Of a DNA stretch of 12,025 nucleotides, positions 7,083-12,025 are shown one piece after another. Origin of the DNA: an uncultured euryarchaeote (GTDB lineage Archaea; Thermoplasmatota; Poseidoniia; Poseidoniales; Thalassarchaeaceae); NCBI GenBank assembly GCA_937901365.1, contig CALCEF010000313.1:1-12025 (forward strand), in the 5' to 3' direction. Made by a program: the position numbers and the translations under genes. The notes under the pieces were generated by a model. It did no database searches, was not told the DNA's origin, and saw only the letters and a program-made list of their open reading frames with translations. Within the stretch, counting starts at the first letter, position 1. Each line of letters opens with the position of its first letter.

Positions 7083-8915
7083 TTACTCCTCCTCATGCAA
7101 ATCATCTGCATCTAATAGTTCCTTTAACCGATCAGGGATTGGTGGATACTTCACGTGATTCAATTCCATGTCCCCTGACTCATCCATCGTAATCACACTG
7201 TTGATTTTACCCCAATGTGAATAGTCAGGGGTGGGGAAATCCAAGCGAGTGTGTCCACCGCGGCTCTCCTCTCTTGCCAATGCGGCCAATGTACACATTT
7301 TGCTGATATCGATCATGGCCCCGATTTCCAATGCTTGGTGCCAACCGGGGTTGTAGATTCGTGTGCCTCCAGGAGATGTGGTGGCCTCGCGGGTTCGGAA
7401 AGATTCGAGATCTTCTAGGGCTTCTTTCAATTGGCTTCCCTCTCGGATGATTCCAACCTTCTCCTGCATCATGTCTCGCAAATCCTCGACTACCTTGGCA
7501 GGGTTCTCTCCACCCTCTCTAGTCAGTGGAGCAAGGGTTTCGGAGATAATCTGGTGAATTTCGGCTTCATCGATATCGGCGTGACCATCGAGTCCTGCCG
7601 CCGCTTCGGCCGCATGCTGACCTGCTCTTTTGCCGAAAGTGATCAGGTCGGATAGTGAATTACCACCAAGGCGATTGGCACCATGCAATCCCGTCGCTGC
7701 TTCACCGGCTGCATAGAGTCCGGGGACCGTGGATTCCTGTGTGATTGGGTCAACCTTGACCCCACCCATGACGTAATGTGCGGTCGGGCCAACTTCCATC
7801 GGCTCCTTGGTGATATCAACGGCTGCCAATTCCATGAATTGATGATACATTCCTGGCAACTTCTTCTTCACCTGTTCTTCAGGTCGCCACGAGATGTTGA
7901 GATAAGCTCCACCGTGTTCACTTGCACGCCCTGCCTCTCTTTCAGAATTGATGGCCTTTGCAACCACGTCTCGAGTCAACAACTCAGGTGGTCTGCGTGC
8001 TGTAGGCGTTTCATCAGCAACAATCGAGTTGACCCAATCCATCGCTTCATCTTCAGTATCAGCGAATTCATCTCTGTACATTTCAGGGACATAATTGAAC
8101 ATGAACCTTTCACCCTCTGAATTGGTGAGCATGCCACCTTCTCCTCGAACACCTTCAGTGACGAGAATTCCCCTGACGCTCGGGGGCCAAATCATCCCAG
8201 TAGGGTGGAATTGAACGAATTCCATGTCACCCATTTCAGCACCGGCCCAATAGGCTAGAGCATGACCTTCTCCAGTATACTCCCACGAACCTGAACAGAC
8301 CGCCCAACAGCGCGTGATTCCTCCGGTGGCCAGAACGGTTGCTTTCGCCTTGAACACATGCAGTGAGCCATCCACACGATTGTAAGCAAAGCAACCGGAG
8401 ACCCGCCCATCGCTCTTGAAGAGATGGCGAACCGTGTATTCCATGTAGACTTCCATGCCTGTGTGAATCCCACGCTCTTGGAGAGTACGAATCATCTCCA
8501 AACCGGTGGCATCACCAATGTGGGCCAATCGTGGATAAGTGTGGCCTCCAAAATTGCGTTGATTCGTCAACCCTTCTGGCGTGCGATCAAAGATTGCACC
8601 CCACTGCTCAAGTTCTCGGATTCGATCGGGACTTTCCTTGGCATGAATCTCAGCCATACGCCAATCATTGAGGTACTTTCCTCCCTTCATGGTGTCTCGG
8701 AAGTGGGTCTCCCAAGAGTCGCGTGGATCCTTGTTGGCCAATGCAGCAGCCGCGCCGCCCTCGGCCATGACAGTGTGTGCCTTTCCGAGCATAGATTTGC
8801 AAATGACTGCAACAGAGGCACCCTCTCGTGTAGCCTCGATTGCGGCGCGAAGACCTGCACCACCTGCACCGATGATGACGACGTCGTATTCGTGAGTCGT
8901 GTATTCTTCAGACAT
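7083..8915 (-). CDS. sdhA: Succinate dehydrogenase flavoprotein subunit
   Basis: SdhA oxidises succinate to fumarate at a covalent FAD, linking the TCA cycle to the quinone pool. At 610 residues it has normal family length. Visible features are the Rossmann motif GAGGAG (16-21), the flavin-attachment segment AHTVMAEGG with H47 as predicted FAD-linking histidine, FHPTG (236-240), the active-site loop TEGVRGEGG (253-261), TRDVV with R315 as the expected catalytic arginine, HYVMGG (380-385) and [11 protein letters not shown] (411-421). All catalytic elements look intact. The ATG directly abuts the TAG of sdhC with no spacer, and GGGTGG just upstream inside sdhC could act as Shine-Dalgarno. The sdhB gene follows 2 nt after the stop. 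The order C-A-B equals the mycobacterial Sdh1 operon. Direction in vivo (succinate oxidation or fumarate reduction) is not decided by sequence; an aerobic marine host would favour oxidation. Confidence 0.96.
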   Translation of the reverse strand: MSEEYTTHEYDVVIIGAGGAGLRAAIEATREGASVAVICKSMLGKAHTVMAEGGAAAALANKDPRDSWETHFRDTMKGGKYLNDWRMAEIHAKESPDRIRELEQWGAIFDRTPEGLTNQRNFGGHTYPRLAHIGDATGLEMIRTLQERGIHTGMEVYMEYTVRHLFKSDGRVSGCFAYNRVDGSLHVFKAKATVLATGGITRCWAVCSGSWEYTGEGHALAYWAGAEMGDMEFVQFHPTGMIWPPSVRGILVTEGVRGEGGMLTNSEGERFMFNYVPEMYRDEFADTEDEAMDWVNSIVADETPTARRPPELLTRDVVAKAINSEREAGRASEHGGAYLNISWRPEEQVKKKLPGMYHQFMELAAVDITKEPMEVGPTAHYVMGGVKVDPITQESTVPGLYAAGEAATGLHGANRLGGNSLSDLITFGKRAGQHAAEAAAGLDGHADIDEAEIHQIISETLAPLTREGGENPAKVVEDLRDMMQEKVGIIREGSQLKEALEDLESFRTREATTSPGGTRIYNPGWHQALEIGAMIDISKMCTLAALAREESRGGHTRLDFPTPDYSHWGKINSVITMDESGDMELNHVKYPPIPDRLKELLDADDLHEEE

Positions 8916-9773
8916 CTAGCCACCCCACAACATGTAATCTGTCCAACCAAACATTGGATCCGTGCATGCATACACATAGAAGTCTGCAAACATCACGACG
9001 AATAGAGAGTAAAGAGCCCAATCTTTGTGATGCTCGTTGAGTTTGGTGCTAAACTTCCACAACTTGTATTTGAGTCGGGCCATGCCCGAAGATGTCCAAT
9101 CATTGGAACCGCCACCAACAACGTGTCTGAATGCATGGCAACCAAGTGTGTATCCCGTTAGCATGATGACATTCAGTAGCAATATCAGAGTCCCGACAGA
9201 AACTCCGTAGGAGTGAGCATGAGTTACAGGGTCATGGAAATTGATTGAAAGCCATACATCGTATGATAAAATTGGTAGATAGGCCAATGCAGCATACATG
9301 AAGTAGCGGTGTAAATTTTGTACGATTAGAAGGCCGGTTTCACCAGTGTAGGAATTCCAAGGCTTACTGACTGCACACGCGGTGGGGTGTTGGAAAAAGG
9401 CCCGGTAGTACGCCTTTCGATAGTAGTAGCAAGTCCCACGGAAACCGGCTGGGAAGATGAGGATGAACATCGCGGGCGACAGCCACCACATTGCCTCTGG
9501 CATCCAACTGTGCTCATCTGGAATGATGAGTGGGCTGAACAATGGGCTCAATACGTGGCTATCATTGCTTTCAATGGCCATGGTTTGATTCCCTGCTGAT
9601 CTCCCAAAATCCTCGAATATCCAGAAATCTGCTTCCATGAATCCGCGCCAAGTGGCATACACCACCATGATTCCCAAATAGATGGCCATCGCGGTGGGCC
9701 CTTTCCACCAAGCATCGATGCGGTCTGTGGCACCGAAGCCTTTCTTCATGGGCAGCGGTATCTTGTCCCCCAT
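8916..9773 (-). CDS. sdhC: Succinate dehydrogenase membrane anchor, type F SdhC with candidate Rieske-cluster ligands
   Basis: This 285-residue protein is the only membrane subunit of the complex. About five hydrophobic helices are visible (~26-45, 94-112, 148-172, 188-211, 251-269). The segment FPAGFRGTCYYYRKAYYRAFF (107-127) is characteristic of the mycobacterial Sdh1 anchor (Rv0249c, similar length). That class uses a membrane-embedded Rieske-type [2Fe-2S] cluster (2 Cys + 2 His) rather than heme. Candidate ligands here are C115 at the end of helix 2, H155 in helix 3, and C212, H213 and H217 at the end of helix 4; I cannot say which are used. It is first in the operon, and its stop abuts the sdhA start. 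AAGGAG sits directly before the ATG at 9773, too close for a normal Shine-Dalgarno, so the in-frame ATG at residue 9 is a possible alternative start. Family assignment is confident; the cluster is inference. Confidence 0.9.
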   Translation of the reverse strand: MGDKIPLPMKKGFGATDRIDAWWKGPTAMAIYLGIMVVYATWRGFMEADFWIFEDFGRSAGNQTMAIESNDSHVLSPLFSPLIIPDEHSWMPEAMWWLSPAMFILIFPAGFRGTCYYYRKAYYRAFFQHPTACAVSKPWNSYTGETGLLIVQNLHRYFMYAALAYLPILSYDVWLSINFHDPVTHAHSYGVSVGTLILLLNVIMLTGYTLGCHAFRHVVGGGSNDWTSSGMARLKYKLWKFSTKLNEHHKDWALYSLFVVMFADFYVYACTDPMFGWTDYMLWGG

Positions 9774-9812
9774 CTCCTTAGCAGCCCCGATTTTGCGACC
9801 AATGCATACCCA

Positions 9813-9820
9813 CCATATAC
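9813..9820 (-). promoter_or_regulatory. TATA box of the sdhCAB operon
   Basis: On the minus strand the sequence GCGAAG-TATATGG reads as a BRE-like purine-rich stretch plus a TATA box. It begins 47 nt before the sdhC ATG, which would place the transcription start about 18-22 nt before the start codon. Position and composition fit archaeal promoters, but this is a prediction. Confidence 0.55.
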
Positions 9821-9827
9821 TTCGCTG

Positions 9828-9846
9828 TGAACCCCATAGGGGTTCA
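9828..9846. promoter_or_regulatory. Perfect 19-bp palindrome, candidate operator between sdhC and zinc-ribbon gene
   Basis: TGAACCCC-ATA-GGGGTTCA has perfect 8-bp arms around a 3-nt spacer. It sits 7 nt upstream of the sdh TATA box, where BRE and upstream activators act. Its right end overlaps the TTCATAT promoter element of the rightward microprotein gene. A bound dimer could block the rightward gene while activating or repressing sdh. No cognate regulator is identified. Confidence 0.5.
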
Positions 9847-9849
9847 TAT
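9843..9849 (+). promoter_or_regulatory. TATA-like TTCATAT of the zinc-ribbon microprotein gene
   Basis: TTCATAT starts 29 nt before the ATG at 9872, and there is no Shine-Dalgarno between them, as expected for a leaderless mRNA. The identical heptamer occurs at identical distance ahead of the next gene. Confidence 0.5.
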
Positions 9850-9871
9850 CTATCGACGACATGCCACTACC

Positions 9872-9973
9872 ATGTACGACGATGTCCTATCGATTTGCAC
9901 TGAATGTGGATTCATGCCAGGTGCGTTCATCCCTGGGATGGAGTGTCCTGAGTGTGGAGCACTCATTCTCTAG
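9872..9973 (+). CDS. Zinc-ribbon microprotein, 33 residues
   Basis: This tiny open frame encodes MYDDVLSICTECGFMPGA.. and ends ..MECPECGALIL. It has two CxxCG knuckles (C9/C12 and C25/C28) separated by 12 residues, the layout of a one-zinc ribbon. Nearly the whole protein is the ribbon, so a catalytic function is unlikely. Binding nucleic acid, RNA polymerase or a protein partner is possible, but nothing specific can be assigned. Support for a real gene: two perfectly spaced CxxCG motifs, an ATG 29 nt after TTCATAT, and no larger overlapping gene. It diverges from sdhCAB across a shared palindrome, and its stop lies 50 nt before the lipoprotein gene, which has its own promoter element. The frame stays open upstream to at least a GTG at 9827, but the extension would run through the palindrome and looks non-coding. 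Confidence 0.6.
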   Translation: MYDDVLSICTECGFMPGAFIPGMECPECGALIL

Positions 9974-9994
9974 GCTACCTTCTTGGGAGTGTCT

Positions 9995-10001
9995 TTCATA
10001 T
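9995..10001 (+). promoter_or_regulatory. TATA-like TTCATAT of the lipoprotein gene
   Basis: TTCATAT starts 29 nt before the ATG at 10024, with no Shine-Dalgarno in between. Its match in sequence and spacing to the element at 9843 supports both starts and leaderless transcription. Confidence 0.5.
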
Positions 10002-10023
10002 TCATGCGGTCTGTCGCAGCGCT

Positions 10024-12025
10024 ATGAATCGACAATTGACTGCCTTCATGCTCATACTGATGCTATTGCTCCCTGGATGTCTACAATCTACTGAAGTTGA
10101 AACCGCCGAAGATGTACAAGAGGAGATTGTTGAGGAAGTTCTCCCCACAATTATCGCTGTAGAACAGACCGATGGCTGCGACAATCTGAACCCACTACAC
10201 TGCATGTTGCCCTTCCCATCTGACGCATTCTTGATTGAGGACAATTCGACCGTGACGGGGTTGCGCGTCAATTACGCCGAAAGTACGTTGCCAGAATCAG
10301 GTTCACTGTCGAATTCAGGTGAAAACGCAGAGATCGAAGCACTCAATCTACTGGATGGCATGAGTCCCTCGACCCAGATTATGACTGCATTTTCCACGTT
10401 GCCAAATCTCACCGGTGTAGCGGATCAATATTCGATTGGGCTATCATTAGAAGCAGGTCATGCGACGACCCTTCTCAACCTAGATACCGGTGAGAAGGTG
10501 GCCCATTGGGTTGAAAGTGATGCGAGGGCCGATGATGAATCTGCCACAATATTGTTCATCCGAACACTGCGTTCATTGGAGCCCAACACTGCATATGGAA
10601 TCGGTATCTCTGGATTGGATGTCACACCTTCCGTAGCATTCCAAGCGATTCTAGACGGGCACCAAACCGATGCCGCTGATGTTGAAGCTAGGCAAGAATC
10701 GATGGCTTCGCTGATTGAAGCACTCAATGTATCTGGCCACGATGTTACAAACCTCAATGATGCATGGCAATTCCATACAGCCTCTCTCGATTCAATCGTT
10801 GGACCGACACTCTCCATGCGCGCAGATGCATTAGAGAGACTCGGTGATGATGGAATTGGATGTACCGTCGAGAATGTGGACGATGATTGGATGGATGATA
10901 CAGAGATGGATTTCCGTCGAATCACAGGCACGTATACCGTACCCCAATATCTCGAATGGCAGAATCCACCAAGTCGAATTAGTATCGATGCCAATGGTAC
11001 GCCACAATTTGTAGAATATGCAGAGATACCCTTTACACTGGTCATCCCCAAGATTCTAGCAGATAACAATGAGAGTGGACCTTTGGTTGTCTGGGGTCAC
11101 GGATTCCTCGGAGATGGAAGAGGTGCTATTTCCTCTGCAGCCATAGGTTGGATGCAGGAATATGAGGTCGCTATGGTTGGTACTGCCATCTCAGGGTGGT
11201 CTTTTCCAGACATGGATACTATCTTCATGGGTCTCGCAAATGTCTCATATTTTGAGCACCAATCAGATCGACTTCAGCAGATGTTAGTCAATCAAATGGC
11301 ATTGGCGCGAACGTTCAAGGGTGTTTGTAGCGACATTACAGAGTTGTACCACAACGGAACCAATTTGGTCGATAGTTCAGATGTCCATTATATGGGCTAT
11401 TCTTTGGGTGGTATCTACGGTGCCAGTATCACAGCGTTCTCCCCTGATATTGACCGAGCGGCTCTATGGGTCGGGGGTTCTGGATTCTCCACATTCATTG
11501 AAAGAAGCACGAATTATGCGACTTTCTCTGATGGATTCATTCTACCACAGGCATATCCAGAACGCAATGACCGCGCAATTCTGATTGCAGTCTGCCAACA
11601 CATGTGGGATGCAACCGATGCCGAGACTTGGTTGCGATTCGCTGAAAGTGGTTATGGAAATGAAATTGGTCCATTCAATATCCTCTCAACCATTTCCATC
11701 AATGATGCACAAGTTCCCATGCTCTCATCAGACCGTGCCGCAAGAACGGCGGGTATTCCGGTGCTAAACGGATCGATGTGGTCACCATTTGGGGTCGATG
11801 TGGTCGACGGCCCGATTACAGGTTCGGCCGTTGTCTATTGGGATGGAGGGTATGCTGCCATGCCAGATACCAATGCAGCGCCACCACTTGGTGACGCAGG
11901 TTTGGCACACAACGAAATTGCACCGATTGTTCAAGTCAATTCAATGGTTGAAGACTTCCTACTCACTGGAGTCATTTACGATACATGCAATGGTAATTGC
12001 ACGTTCGATTACAATACCGATCAAG
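10024..12025 (+). CDS. Membrane-anchored lipoprotein, alpha/beta-hydrolase (lipase/esterase-like), cut at right edge
   Basis: The frame is open for 667 codons to the window end, so the C-terminus is missing. The N-terminus MNRQLTAFMLILMLLLPGC is a lipoprotein signal with a lipobox and C19 as lipidation site. A short acidic linker (20-50) precedes GCDNLNPLHCMLPFPSDAF (51-69). Its PFPSD...TGLRV pattern recalls the N-terminal region of bacterial virulence-factor-type lipases (remembered resemblance, not searched). An alpha/beta-hydrolase core follows: VVWGHGF (355-361) as oxyanion-hole region and GYSLGG (458-463) as nucleophile elbow with S460. H629 in GLAHNEI is a candidate catalytic histidine; the acid is not identified. 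It probably hydrolyses an ester (lipid or polymer) on the outer face of the membrane. There is no Shine-Dalgarno sequence; the start is set by the lipobox and TTCATAT at 29 nt. Substrate is unknown, and a related hydrolase without lipase activity is possible. Confidence 0.82.
   Translation, partial: MNRQLTAFMLILMLLLPGCLQSTEVETAEDVQEEIVEEVLPTIIAVEQTDGCDNLNPLHCMLPFPSDAFLIEDNSTVTGLRVNYAESTLPESGSLSNSGENAEIEALNLLDGMSPSTQIMTAFSTLPNLTGVADQYSIGLSLEAGHATTLLNLDTGEKVAHWVESDARADDESATILFIRTLRSLEPNTAYGIGISGLDVTPSVAFQAILDGHQTDAADVEARQESMASLIEALNVSGHDVTNLNDAWQFHTASLDSIVGPTLSMRADALERLGDDGIGCTVENVDDDWMDDTEMDFRRITGTYTVPQYLEWQNPPSRISIDANGTPQFVEYAEIPFTLVIPKILADNNESGPLVVWGHGFLGDGRGAISSAAIGWMQEYEVAMVGTAISGWSFPDMDTIFMGLANVSYFEHQSDRLQQMLVNQMALARTFKGVCSDITELYHNGTNLVDSSDVHYMGYSLGGIYGASITAFSPDIDRAALWVGGSGFSTFIERSTNYATFSDGFILPQAYPERNDRAILIAVCQHMWDATDAETWLRFAESGYGNEIGPFNILSTISINDAQVPMLSSDRAARTAGIPVLNGSMWSPFGVDVVDGPITGSAVVYWDGGYAAMPDTNAAPPLGDAGLAHNEIAPIVQVNSMVEDFLLTGVIYDTCNGNCTFDYNTDQ

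Noticed and set aside
8424..9005. 193-codon plus-strand frame across the sdhA/sdhC junction
   Set aside because: Fully antisense to two securely identified genes, with Cys/Ser/His-rich low-quality composition typical of shadows.
10458..11069. 203-codon minus-strand frame inside the lipoprotein gene
   Set aside because: Opposite to a frame with lipobox, oxyanion loop and serine elbow; its translation has no recognisable motif.

Overview
The window looks like a piece of a marine planktonic archaeal genome, most likely Marine Group II (Poseidoniales, Thermoplasmatota). Three things point that way: an archaeal MC1 chromatin protein, translation signals of the archaeal GGTGA type or no leader at all, and large secreted or lipid-anchored proteins with N-glycosylation sequons and an acidic cytoplasmic tail. 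The family placement is well supported. The exact lineage is inferred from general resemblance, with no database search.

Layout: (1) At 1-251 on the minus strand lies the N-terminal part of a macro-domain (ADP-ribose binding) protein that runs off the left edge. (2) A divergent promoter region at 252-381 carries a perfect 17-bp palindrome. (3) At 382-5472 (+) is a giant surface protein of 1696 residues. Its TIGR03790-like domain is split by a PA14 + LamG + beta-sandwich cassette, followed by Ig-like repeats, one C-terminal membrane anchor and a short acidic tail. (4) A 460-bp intergenic region holds two overlapping, mutually exclusive hairpins. (5) At 5933-6202 (+) is an MC1-type chromosomal protein, ending in a textbook hairpin with a UUCG loop and a T-tract. 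(6) At 9773-6316 on the minus strand is a tight sdhC-sdhA-sdhB operon. (7) A second divergent promoter region has a perfect 19-bp palindrome. It faces (8) a 33-residue zinc-ribbon microprotein at 9872-9973 and (9) a lipoprotein alpha/beta hydrolase at 10024, which is cut by the right edge.

The metabolic core is the sdhCAB operon. Its gene order, single long membrane subunit and iron-sulfur subunit motifs match the mycobacterial Sdh1 class (type F complex II, Rv0249c-Rv0248c-Rv0247c), not classic SdhCDAB. In that class the membrane subunit has been shown to carry a membrane-embedded Rieske-type [2Fe-2S] cluster in place of heme. The anchor here has a matching pool of Cys and His residues in or beside predicted membrane helices (C115, H155, C212, H213, H217). 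This is the most interesting signal in the window.

Gene expression signals fall into two classes. The giant surface protein and MC1 have GGTGA exactly 6 nt before the start. The microprotein and the lipoprotein have no Shine-Dalgarno sequence but share TTCATAT exactly 29 nt before the ATG, as expected for leaderless transcripts.
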